From positions 1-7,800 of the forward strand of contig JBGPYQ010000158.1 of the NCBI GenBank assembly GCA_041493345.1: DNA of 7,800 nucleotides, written 5' to 3'. A program made the translations under genes and the position numbers. The notes beneath the pieces were generated by a model that was not told the DNA's origin, did not search any database, and saw nothing but the letters and a program-made list of their open reading frames with translations. Shown one piece after another: positions 1 through 6,203 of the stretch. Origin of the DNA: VBDM01 sp041493345. GTDB lineage: Bacteria; Pseudomonadota; Gammaproteobacteria; Burkholderiales; SG8-39. Positions within the stretch are counted from its first letter, which is position 1, and each line of letters opens with the position of its first letter.

Positions 1-1057
1 CCTGGCAGGCGACGTTCGGCGCGAGCACCTTGATCATCGCGATCTCTGCGCGCGCGGCCTTGTTGCCGACCGTGTCCATCATCCAGGCGGCCTTCAGCAC
101 CAGCAGCCGCGCCGAATCGATCATGATGCGCGCCTCGGCGATGCGCTCCTGCGTCACCGTCTGCTCGGCGATGGGCTTGCCGAAGGCGACGCGCGAAAGG
201 CTTCTCTTGCACATCAGTTCGAGAGCGCGCTCGGCGACGCCGACGAGGCGCATGCAATGGTGGATTCGCCCCGGGCCGAGCCGCCCCTGCGCGATCTCGA
301 AACCGCGGCCTTCTCCGAGCAGCATGTTCGATGCCGGCACGCGCACGTCTTCGAGCGCGATGTCCATGTGCCCGTGCGGCGCGTCATCGTAGCCGAAGAC
401 GCTCAAGGGGCGAAGCACCCTGACCCCGGGCGCATCGCCCGGCACGAGAACCATCGACTGCTGGGCGTGCCTTGCCGCGCCGGGGTCGGTCTTGCCCATG
501 ACGATGAAAATCCTGCAGCGCGGATCGCCCGCGCCGGATGACCACCACTTGCGGCCGTTGATGAGGTAGCCGGTCGCGTCGCGCTCGATGCGGCACTGGA
601 TGTTGGTGGCGTCGCTTGAGGCCACATCCGGCTCGGTCATGAGGAACGCCGAACGGATCTCGCCGCGCAGCAGCGGATCGAGCCACTGCCTTTTCTGTTC
701 CTCGCTGCCGTAGCGCTCGAATGTCTCCATATTGCCGGTGTCCGGCGCCGAGCAGTTGAAAACCTCCGGCGCCCAGTGCACGCGCCCCATGATTTCGCAC
801 AGCGGCGCGTATTCGAGATTGGAAAGGCCCTCGGGCGCGCGCGCTGAGCGCGGCAGGAACAGGTTCCAAAGGCCTTCGGCGCGCGCCTTGGGCTTCAGCT
901 CCTCGATGAGCCGGGTCGGCACCCAGGGATTGCCTTTTGCGCGGTTCGCCTCGACTTCCTCGTGGAAGCGGCGCTCGTTCGGATAGATGTGCGCGTCCAT
1001 GAAGCGCGCGAGCTTCGACTGCAGCGTTTTTACTTTGTCCGAATACGCGAAATCCAT
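1..1057 (-). CDS. Acyl-CoA dehydrogenase, ACAD10/11-like (C-terminus cut by window edge)
   Basis: An FAD-dependent acyl-CoA dehydrogenase-fold enzyme of fatty acyl-CoA catabolism, cytoplasmic. The frame is open from the ATG at 1057 to the left edge, giving 352 residues; the family is about 400, so roughly 50 are missing, including the C-terminal region that closes the active site. Visible landmarks are the flavin/substrate segment MTEPDVASSDATN (140-152), INGRKWWSSGAG (166-177), PLSVFGY (217-223), LGEGRGFEIAQGRLGPGRIHH (within 247-267) and RVAFGKP (289-295). These match human ACAD11 almost block for block, which separates it from ordinary short- or medium-chain dehydrogenases. The start has only a weak GGAG upstream. 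It is second in a minus-strand unit after the APH-like kinase gene, the same order as the two halves of fused ACAD11. It may act on hydroxyacyl-CoA phosphoesters rather than perform simple alpha,beta-dehydrogenation; that is inference. Family assignment is very secure; substrate is unknown. Confidence 0.95.
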   Translation of the reverse strand, partial: MDFAYSDKVKTLQSKLARFMDAHIYPNERRFHEEVEANRAKGNPWVPTRLIEELKPKARAEGLWNLFLPRSARAPEGLSNLEYAPLCEIMGRVHWAPEVFNCSAPDTGNMETFERYGSEEQKRQWLDPLLRGEIRSAFLMTEPDVASSDATNIQCRIERDATGYLINGRKWWSSGAGDPRCRIFIVMGKTDPGAARHAQQSMVLVPGDAPGVRVLRPLSVFGYDDAPHGHMDIALEDVRVPASNMLLGEGRGFEIAQGRLGPGRIHHCMRLVGVAERALELMCKRSLSRVAFGKPIAEQTVTQERIAEARIMIDSARLLVLKAAWMMDTVGNKAARAEIAMIKVLAPNVACQ

Positions 1058-1077
1058 GCTCCGTCCCGATGTTTGTT

Positions 1078-1171
1078 GTCATTCCCGCGTAAGCGGGAAT
1101 CCAGCATTTGCCGAAAGTCACTGGACTCCCGCCCCCGATCGCAGTCGAGGGCAGGCTTGCGCGGGAGTGAC
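1078..1171. repeat. 94-bp dRS3-like palindromic repeat (MITE/REP-type)
   Basis: The outer ends are near-perfect inverted repeats: GTCATTCCCGCG at 1078-1089 and CGCGGGAGTGAC at 1160-1171, 11 of 12 matching. Inside lie two hairpins. One is ATTCCCGC/GCGGGAAT at 1081-1088 and 1093-1100, which fits the Neisseria dRS3 pattern ATTCCC-N8-GGGAAT. The other is ACTCCCGC/GCGGGAGT at 1125-1132 and 1161-1168. A further pair, GCGGGAATCCAG and CTGGACTCCCGC (1093-1104 and 1121-1132), matches with one mismatch. The element starts 7 nt after the kinase stop codon and ends 20 nt before the dehydrogenase ATG, so it fills nearly the whole operon spacer. In RNA it could form a processing or stability structure or dampen downstream expression. 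Spurious out-of-frame readings through it explain long false ORFs here. Confidence 0.85.
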
Positions 1172-1178
1172 GCTGCAT

Positions 1179-2246
1179 TCAGTTCGCTCTCATCGCCCTT
1201 TCCGCGTATTTCCAGCCCAGCTCGGCGAGCGGCCGGGCGCGCCCGCCCGCATCGAGCGCCTGCGCGCTCGCCGCCGTGCCCTCGAGCGCGCGCTTCATCA
1301 CCCCCTGCAGGATGGCGGCAATGCGGAACAGGTTGTAGGCGAGGTAAAAATCCCAGTGCTCGATGCTCTCCCGACCGGTGCGTGCGCAGTATGACGCAAT
1401 GTAACGCGCCTCGCCCGGAATGCCGAGCGCTTCCAGGTCGAGGCCCGCGATTCCGCGGAACTGTCCCGGCGGGATATGCCAGGCCATGCAGTGATAGGAA
1501 AAATCCGCGAGCGGGTGGCCGAGCGTGGACAGCTCCCAGTCGAGAATCGCGATGATTCTCGGCTCGGCCGGATGGAATATCAGGTTGTCCATGCGGTAGT
1601 CGCCGTGCACCACGGCGGTCTCCTCGCCCGGCGGGATGCGGTCGGGCAGCCAGGCGATCAGCCGGTCCATGGCCTCGATTTGCTGCGTCTCCGAAGCGCG
1701 ATACTGCCTGCCCCAGCGGGCGATCTGGCGCGCAAAGTAATTTCCCGGCTTGCCGAAATCGACGAGGCCCGCCGCCCGGTAATCGATGCCGTGCAGCACC
1801 GCGATGACGCGGTTCATCTCGTCGTAGATCGCCGCGCGCTCCGCGGGCCCCAAGCCGGGGAGCGACGAATCCCACAGCACCCGCCCTTCGACGCATTCCA
1901 TGACGTAAAACGCGCGGCCGATGACGCTTTCGTCCTCGCACAGGCAATAGGTCTTCGGCACCGGGACGCCCGCCTTGCCGAGCGCCGATATGACGCGGAA
2001 CTCGCGCTCCACCGCGTGCGCCGAAGGCAGGAGCTTTGCCGCGGGCCCGGGCTTCGCGCGCAGGACGTAGTGCCTGCCTCCCGCCAGGAGGCGATAGGTC
2101 GGGTTGGACTGTCCGCCCCTGAACTGCTCGACGCTGAGCTGTCCTGAAAATCCCTCGATGCGTTCCCGGAGATAGCGCTCGAGCGTGCCGATGTCGAAGC
2201 GGTGGCGCTCCTGTACCGGCATCGTGCCGACGAAGTGCTCACTCAA
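1179..2246 (-). CDS. APH-family kinase, ACAD10/11-type phosphotransferase
   Basis: A 355-residue cytoplasmic kinase with the aminoglycoside-phosphotransferase/choline-kinase fold. The catalytic loop HGDYRMDN is at 214-221 (Asp216 as base) and the metal-binding ILDWE at 234-238 (Asp236). The nucleotide-binding region includes GGQSNPTYRL (44-53) and YVLRAKP (60-66), followed by LLPSAHAVEREF (72-83). These are hallmarks of the ACAD10/11-associated kinase subfamily, not of antibiotic-resistance enzymes. Human ACAD11 carries this domain fused ahead of its dehydrogenase domain, and P. putida LvaA is an APH-like kinase for 4-hydroxyvaleryl-CoA; a role on a hydroxyacyl-CoA is inferred. I chose the TTG start at 2246 because AGGAGGAG lies 8 nt upstream. 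It also keeps an N-terminal FVGTMPVQ segment resembling homologues. An ATG at 2222 is the alternative. It is the first gene of the unit with the dehydrogenase downstream. Confidence 0.93.
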   Translation of the reverse strand: MSEHFVGTMPVQERHRFDIGTLERYLRERIEGFSGQLSVEQFRGGQSNPTYRLLAGGRHYVLRAKPGPAAKLLPSAHAVEREFRVISALGKAGVPVPKTYCLCEDESVIGRAFYVMECVEGRVLWDSSLPGLGPAERAAIYDEMNRVIAVLHGIDYRAAGLVDFGKPGNYFARQIARWGRQYRASETQQIEAMDRLIAWLPDRIPPGEETAVVHGDYRMDNLIFHPAEPRIIAILDWELSTLGHPLADFSYHCMAWHIPPGQFRGIAGLDLEALGIPGEARYIASYCARTGRESIEHWDFYLAYNLFRIAAILQGVMKRALEGTAASAQALDAGGRARPLAELGWKYAERAMRAN

Positions 2247-2447
2247 GGGAATGACTCCTCCTGTTCCGGGGACTGTCGAAACACCGACGCTGACGGCAGG
2301 GGCTCGACGCCGCCCGGTATCAGCCTGCCCCACGCCTCTGAGGCGCCTTCTACTACGGCCATGGGAACCTGGCCCGCTTCATGCTTTACCAAGGTATCCA
2401 CCGATCGCCGGTTGGCGTCGAACGGATTCAGAGAGAAAGGGCCTTTT
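2247..2447. promoter_or_regulatory. Divergent intergenic region (kinase gene / small ORF)
   Basis: This 201-nt stretch separates the minus-strand kinase gene from the plus-strand small ORF and must hold the promoter of the kinase-dehydrogenase unit. I found no convincing -35/-10 pair on either strand. A short palindrome, CGCCT-CTG-AGGCG, lies near 2334-2346 and could be an operator half-site or chance. Confidence 0.3.
2255..2262 (-). promoter_or_regulatory. Shine-Dalgarno site deciding a TTG start
   Basis: On the minus strand AGGAGGAG sits 8 nt before the TTG at 2246 and 32 nt before the in-frame ATG at 2222. The spacing supports initiation at TTG for the kinase gene. Confidence 0.75.
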
Positions 2448-2666
2448 ATGATCGCGTCTTCTGTTCTGCTGTTTCAAGTCCTGCTCGCCGGGTTCCTCGC
2501 GGCGGGTTGCGCGCTGTGCCTGCTTCAGGTCCTGCGGCGGAATTTGTCGGCGGAGGCCACCCCGGACATGGAACGCTTCAGCTATGGCGCGGCGAACGAT
2601 TTCGAAATTGATTACCGCCGCCTGCTTTTCAGGCGCGGCGCCCGTAGCACGCTTGCCGCGAGCTAA
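2448..2666 (+). CDS. Small hypothetical single-pass membrane protein
   Basis: I do not recognise this 72-residue protein. Residues 2-29 are strongly hydrophobic (Leu, Ala, Val, Gly, Phe), followed by an RR pair at 30-31. By the positive-inside rule this suggests one transmembrane helix with the N-terminus outside and the C-terminus in the cytoplasm. The tail (about 40 residues) is charged, with an acidic/aromatic stretch and then several arginines. AAGC at 18-21 resembles a lipobox, but there is no basic N-region and hydrophobicity continues past the cysteine, so a lipoprotein is unlikely. GAAAGGG ends 6 nt before the ATG as a moderate ribosome-binding site, and a GC hairpin plus T-rich run follows the stop directly. 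It ends 24 nt from the oppositely oriented HtrA-like gene. It could still be a non-coding frame. Confidence 0.5.
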   Translation: MIASSVLLFQVLLAGFLAAGCALCLLQVLRRNLSAEATPDMERFSYGAANDFEIDYRRLLFRRGARSTLAAS

Positions 2667-2693
2667 CCGGCGGCATCATCGCCGGACTTTTCA
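2667..2693 (+). terminator. Rho-independent terminator-like hairpin
   Basis: A 6-bp all-GC stem (CCGGCG at 2667-2672, CGCCGG at 2680-2685) with a 7-nt loop is followed by ACTTTTC. It begins immediately after the stop codon of the small ORF, as expected for a plus-strand terminator. The opposite strand lacks a T-run. The stem is short and the T-run modest. Confidence 0.5.
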
Positions 2694-3737
2694 ATAGGCG
2701 GGCTTTTCCCGGAAGTACTGAAAGCGGTCGATCGAGCGCAGCTTGAGCTCGTGCATGTCGGAGCCCTGGAGCACGCGCAGCGGAACCTCGGTGCCCGCGG
2801 CTCCTAGCGACCAGACCTTGCGGTAAAGCTCCTCGTGGTTTCTTACAGTATCACCGCCGGCGCCGACGACGATGTCGCCGGTCCTGATGCCGGCCTTGTC
2901 CGCGGGGCCGTCGGGAGAAACCCGGGTGACGAACAGGCGCCCCTGTACTTCCTCGGTGGCCAGGCCCAGCCACGGACGCGGCGGACCGCTGCGGCGCCCT
3001 TTCTCGATGAGGTCCGCCAGAATGGGCTTCAACAGGTCGATCGGCACGAACATGTTTCCGGGGAGCGGCGTGCCCGGCTCCAGTGTGTCGCGCACCAGCA
3101 GCGAGCCGATACCGACCAGCTTCCCTTCGCGGCTCACCAGCGCCGCGCCGGCCCACTGCATGGTCGGCGGCGCGGTGAAGATCGCCGTGTCGAGCAGATA
3201 TTCCCAGCTTCCGGTGAACTTGCGCTTGGAAACCACGTAAGCGAAGCTCGCCGCCTCGCGCCCGCCCGCCGGCAGGATCATCACCGGCTCGCGCACGGCG
3301 AGATCGGCCGCCTGCCCCATCGGCATCGGCTTCACCCGAAGCGGCACGCCCGCCTTCAGCAGGCCGAACCCACTCGCATGGTCATAGCCGATCAGCGTTG
3401 CCGGAGCCGTCCTGTTGTCCTGGGTAGTGACTTCGATGGATTCGGCCTCGATGACGATGTAGCCGATGGTGACAACGTGGCCGCGCTCGTCGATCACCAC
3501 GCCGGTGCCTTCGCGGCTCTCGCCCAGGGTCGCGTTGCTGCGGGCATCGCGGATGGCCTTCATCCTGACCCGCACGACCGCCGCGAGCATTTCCTCGGCT
3601 TCTCTTTCAGTATGCGGCAGAGTCTGCTGGGTTTTCTCGACTCGCGGCTTGTCCTTCGATTCCGCTGCGCTCGCAGCGGCAGCAGCCAGGGCGCACAGCC
3701 AAACCGACGCGAGAAAAAGAACCCGGATGAGGATCAT
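2691..3737 (-). CDS. Exported HtrA/DegP-like PDZ protein lacking the catalytic triad
   Basis: A 348-residue protein with a signal peptide (hydrophobic run 4-24, AxA-type cleavage near residues 22-26), a trypsin-like S1C domain (about 75-245) and one C-terminal PDZ domain (about 254-335, with PWLGL, the GPADKAGIRTGDIV segment and KVWSLGAAG). The fold is recognisable from GTGVVIDERGHVVT. Yet where DegP has TNNHV the sequence reads TIGYI (Tyr93 for His); SDIAL becomes SGFGL (Gly123 for Asp); GNSGGALV becomes QWAGAALV (Ala196 for Ser). It is therefore probably not a protease, or not by the usual mechanism. A role as periplasmic chaperone, PDZ scaffold or sensor is inference. The ATG at 3737 is preceded by AGGAG at 6 nt; a TTG two codons upstream is too close to that site. 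It is divergent from the MFS gene and looks monocistronic. Confidence 0.9.
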   Translation of the reverse strand: MILIRVLFLASVWLCALAAAAASAAESKDKPRVEKTQQTLPHTEREAEEMLAAVVRVRMKAIRDARSNATLGESREGTGVVIDERGHVVTIGYIVIEAESIEVTTQDNRTAPATLIGYDHASGFGLLKAGVPLRVKPMPMGQAADLAVREPVMILPAGGREAASFAYVVSKRKFTGSWEYLLDTAIFTAPPTMQWAGAALVSREGKLVGIGSLLVRDTLEPGTPLPGNMFVPIDLLKPILADLIEKGRRSGPPRPWLGLATEEVQGRLFVTRVSPDGPADKAGIRTGDIVVGAGGDTVRNHEELYRKVWSLGAAGTEVPLRVLQGSDMHELKLRSIDRFQYFREKPAY

Positions 3738-3928
3738 GATCAACTCCTGTCAGGCGCGGCGGCAGGCCTTTCGCCCGCACGTCGACTGCGTCCATTGTCA
3801 TACTTAATCCGGCTGATTTCCAGTCCCCGGCGAGACCCGGAGCGGAGCTAAGCCTTGCTCCCCTGCGCTGGCCTGATCGCATTGCCGCGCAATCCCGGAG
3901 CCAGCGCCGGCTGGGCTATCATTCGCGC
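3738..3928. promoter_or_regulatory. Divergent intergenic region (HtrA-like / MFS)
   Basis: This 191-nt spacer separates two genes reading away from each other, so it should hold both promoters. On the plus strand TATCAT (3917-3922) is a fair -10 match placed 6 nt before the MFS start codon, with no matching -35. On the minus strand I see no clear promoter pair. No operator repeat was found. Confidence 0.3.
3744..3748 (-). promoter_or_regulatory. Shine-Dalgarno AGGAG of the HtrA-like gene
   Basis: AGGAG on the minus strand lies 6 nt before the ATG at 3737. It abuts the alternative TTG codon at 3743, which rules that codon out as the start. Confidence 0.75.
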
Positions 3929-5104
3929 ATGAGTCCGCAACGCGCCCTGTCCCTGTTCCTCAATCTCGGGCACACGCTCGACCACCTGCTCATGCTGATC
4001 TTTCCCACGGTGGTGCTGGCAATGAGCGCGGAACTCGGCCGCGGCTATGCCGACCTGTTGCCGCTCTCGCTCGGCGGATTCATCGCCTTTGGCGCGTGCT
4101 CCATCCCGGCCGGGTGGCTCGCCGACCGCTGGAGCCGCTTCGGCATGATGATCGTGTTCTTCCTCGGCATCGGCGCGGCGAGCATACTCACGGGCTTCGC
4201 GCGGGGCCCGGTCGAGATCGCGGCGGGCCTCACTCTCATCGGGGTCTTTGCCGCCATTTATCATCCGGTGGGCATCGCCATGCTGGTCGCGGGACACGAA
4301 AACGTCGGCCGCGTCCTCGGCGTGAACGGCGTGTTCGGGAACGTAGGGGTCGCCTTCTCGGCGCTGATCGCCGGCGCGCTCGCCGACACGGTCGGCTGGC
4401 GCGCCGCATTCATCGTCCCGGGCGCGGTGGCGCTCGCCGCGGGAGCCGCGTTCGTGCTGCTCGCGCGCGATCCGCGCCGCACGGCGCCGGCGCGCAGGAT
4501 CGAGCCGCATAGGGTTTCCCGCGCCGACCTCGCCCGGGTGTTCGTGATCCTCACCGTCGCCACCGCCTGCGGCGGAGTGATCTTCAACGCCACCACCATC
4601 GCCATGCCCAAGGTGTTCGACGAGCGGCTGGCAGCGCTCGTGCATTCGAATCTCGGCATCGGCGTTCTGGTGTGCGGGGTCTATCTGATCGCGGCGATGG
4701 CGCAGCTCTGCGTGGGCTGGTGGCTGGACCACCGCTCGCTCAAGGCGGTTTTCGTGCCCATCGTCGCGCTGCAGGTGCCGCTACTCGCGCTCGCGGGTAC
4801 GACCGAGAGCTACCTGATGCTGGCGGTCGCGGTGGTGATGATGTTCTTCGTGTTCGGGCAAATTCCGATCAACGATGCCATGATCGCGCGCTACACCGCA
4901 GAGGAATGGCGCGCCCGCGCCTACGCCGTGCGCTACGTCGTCTCGTTTTCCGCCAGCGCCCTCGCGGTGCCGCTGATCGTGTCGCTCTACAAATCCAGCG
5001 GCAACTTCAGGTTGATGTACTTTGTGCTCGGGGCCCTGGCGATGACGACCTTTCTCGCCGCGCTGTTTTTCCCGGCGGAGGACGCAAGGGCGGCGCGAGG
5101 CTGA
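3929..5104 (+). CDS. MFS transporter, fosmidomycin-resistance (Fsr)-like
   Basis: A 391-residue inner-membrane transporter with about 12 hydrophobic segments in two halves joined by a basic loop (about 180-200). The MFS motif A is clear in loop 2-3 (GWLADRWSRFG, 62-72), with a degenerate copy in loop 8-9 (GWWLDHRSLK, 263-272). The GHTLDH motif in helix 1 (14-19) and YHPVG in helix 4 (111-115) resemble the Fsr subfamily of drug/proton antiporters. Substrate cannot be read from sequence; efflux of a small organic compound is the likeliest role. No Shine-Dalgarno precedes the ATG, and a -10-like TATCAT ends 6 nt upstream, so a leaderless transcript is possible. The quinone oxidoreductase gene follows after 101 nt on the same strand; co-transcription is uncertain. 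Confidence 0.93.
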   Translation: MSPQRALSLFLNLGHTLDHLLMLIFPTVVLAMSAELGRGYADLLPLSLGGFIAFGACSIPAGWLADRWSRFGMMIVFFLGIGAASILTGFARGPVEIAAGLTLIGVFAAIYHPVGIAMLVAGHENVGRVLGVNGVFGNVGVAFSALIAGALADTVGWRAAFIVPGAVALAAGAAFVLLARDPRRTAPARRIEPHRVSRADLARVFVILTVATACGGVIFNATTIAMPKVFDERLAALVHSNLGIGVLVCGVYLIAAMAQLCVGWWLDHRSLKAVFVPIVALQVPLLALAGTTESYLMLAVAVVMMFFVFGQIPINDAMIARYTAEEWRARAYAVRYVVSFSASALAVPLIVSLYKSSGNFRLMYFVLGALAMTTFLAALFFPAEDARAARG

Positions 5105-5205
5105 ATCGTCGTTCCTGCTATCGGCAATCGCGCTGGGTTTCAGGTCAGGAATCGGCTGCGTCATTCCAGCGAAATGCGATAATTGCGCTTCTTCGAGAGG
5201 CAGCG

Positions 5206-6201
5206 ATGACCATTCCAAAAACCATGCGCGCGGTCGAGATCACCCAGCCGGGCGGGCCCGAGGTGCTCAAGCTTGGAACGCGCTCCGTCCCGCAGCCGAA
5301 AGCCGGAGAAGTCCTGATCAAGGTCGAAGCCGCCGGCGTGAACCGCCCCGACACCATGCAGCGCACCGGCCACTATCCCGTGCCGCCGGGCGCCTCTGAC
5401 ATTCCCGGCCTCGAACTCGCCGGCAGCATCGTCGCGCTCGGCGAAGGCGTGAAGGAATGGCGCGTGGGCGACATGGTCACCGCGCTCGTGCAGGGCGGCG
5501 GCTACGCCGAGTACTGCACCGCGCCCGCGCCGCAGTGCCTGCCGATTCCGAAAGGCATGACGCCGGTCGAAGCGGCGTCGCTTCCCGAGACCTTCTTCAC
5601 GGTGTGGAGCAACGTCTTCGACCGCGCGGGGCTCAAGCCCGGCGAGTCCTTCCTCGTGCAGGGAGGATCGAGCGGCATCGGCGTCGCCGCGATCCAAATG
5701 GCGAAGGCTTTCGGGCACAGGGTGTTCGCGACCGCGGGCAGCGCGGAGAAGTGCGAGGCCTGCGTGAAGCTCGGCGCTGATCGCGCCATCAACTACAAGA
5801 CCGAGGACTTCGTCGAAGTCGTCAAGCAGGCGACGGGCGGGAAAGGCGTCAACGTCATCCTCGACATGGTCGGGGGAGAATACGTTGAGCGCGAGCTGAA
5901 ATGCCTCGCCGACGACGGGCGTATCGCCGTGATCGCCTTTCTAGGGGGCACCAAGGCGACGATCAACCTGAGCGAAATTCTGCGCCGGCGGCTGACGATC
6001 TCCGGCTCGGGCCTGCGCCCGCGCCCGGTCGAGTTCAAAGGCGCAATCGCCAGGAACCTGCGCGAAAAAGTCTGGCCCTTGATCGAGTCCGGCAAGATCA
6101 AGGCGGTCATTCACAAGACCTTCCCGCTCGCCGAGGCCGCGAAGGCGCACGAGCTGATGGAATCGAGCCAGCACATCGGGAAAATAGTCCTGACGGTCTA
6201 G
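5206..6201 (+). CDS. NAD(P)H quinone oxidoreductase, PIG3 family (zinc-independent MDR)
   Basis: A 331-residue medium-chain dehydrogenase/reductase acting as an NADPH-dependent reductase of quinones or enone-type electrophiles, cytoplasmic. The N-terminal GroES-like domain includes AAGVNRPDTMQRTGHYPVPP (42-61) and PGLELAG (67-73). The cofactor domain has the VQGGSSGIGVAAIQMAKAFG segment (151-170), and the PIG3/TIGR02824-type LRPRPVEFKGAIA is at 270-282. The zinc-ligand pattern of alcohol dehydrogenases is absent, as expected. Length is normal for the family. The ATG at 5206 has GAGAGG 5 nt upstream; a second ATG at 5224 (MRAVEI) is less well placed. The frame is open far upstream through the MFS gene, but that part is a shadow reading. 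Its stop is 2 nt before the GTG of the dienoyl-CoA reductase gene, indicating translational coupling. Confidence 0.95.
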   Translation: MTIPKTMRAVEITQPGGPEVLKLGTRSVPQPKAGEVLIKVEAAGVNRPDTMQRTGHYPVPPGASDIPGLELAGSIVALGEGVKEWRVGDMVTALVQGGGYAEYCTAPAPQCLPIPKGMTPVEAASLPETFFTVWSNVFDRAGLKPGESFLVQGGSSGIGVAAIQMAKAFGHRVFATAGSAEKCEACVKLGADRAINYKTEDFVEVVKQATGGKGVNVILDMVGGEYVERELKCLADDGRIAVIAFLGGTKATINLSEILRRRLTISGSGLRPRPVEFKGAIARNLREKVWPLIESGKIKAVIHKTFPLAEAAKAHELMESSQHIGKIVLTV

Positions 6202-6203
6202 CC

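Noticed and set aside
384..1178. Long minus-strand ORF (264 aa) overlapping the acyl-CoA dehydrogenase
   Set aside because: It begins inside the palindromic repeat (giving WIPAYAGMT-type residues typical of repeat translation) and is then an out-of-frame, Arg/Ala-rich shadow of the dehydrogenase.
1030..1947. Minus-strand 305-aa ORF across the kinase gene
   Set aside because: Shadow frame of the kinase continuing through the repeat; no domain motifs, Arg/Gly-rich.
1179..2246. Aminoglycoside resistance gene
   Set aside because: The APH fold is present, but the LLPSAHAVEREF and N-terminal signatures plus the dehydrogenase partner place it with ACAD10/11-type kinases, not antibiotic-modifying enzymes.
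2835..3851. Plus-strand 338-aa ORF opposite the HtrA-like gene
   Set aside because: Antisense shadow of a well-supported gene; composition dominated by Arg, His and Gln with no recognisable motif.
3848..4732. Minus-strand 294-aa ORF opposite the MFS gene
   Set aside because: Highly charged His/Arg/Glu-rich antisense reading of a clear transporter gene.
5178..5183. GATAAT as a firm promoter -10 box
   Set aside because: The -10 match is reasonable, but no TTGACA-like hexamer lies 16-18 nt upstream, so I did not list it as a promoter.
4672..5205. Upstream extension of the oxidoreductase frame
   Set aside because: The first 178 codons read the MFS gene out of frame; the conserved protein starts at the ATG at 5206 with its own ribosome-binding site.
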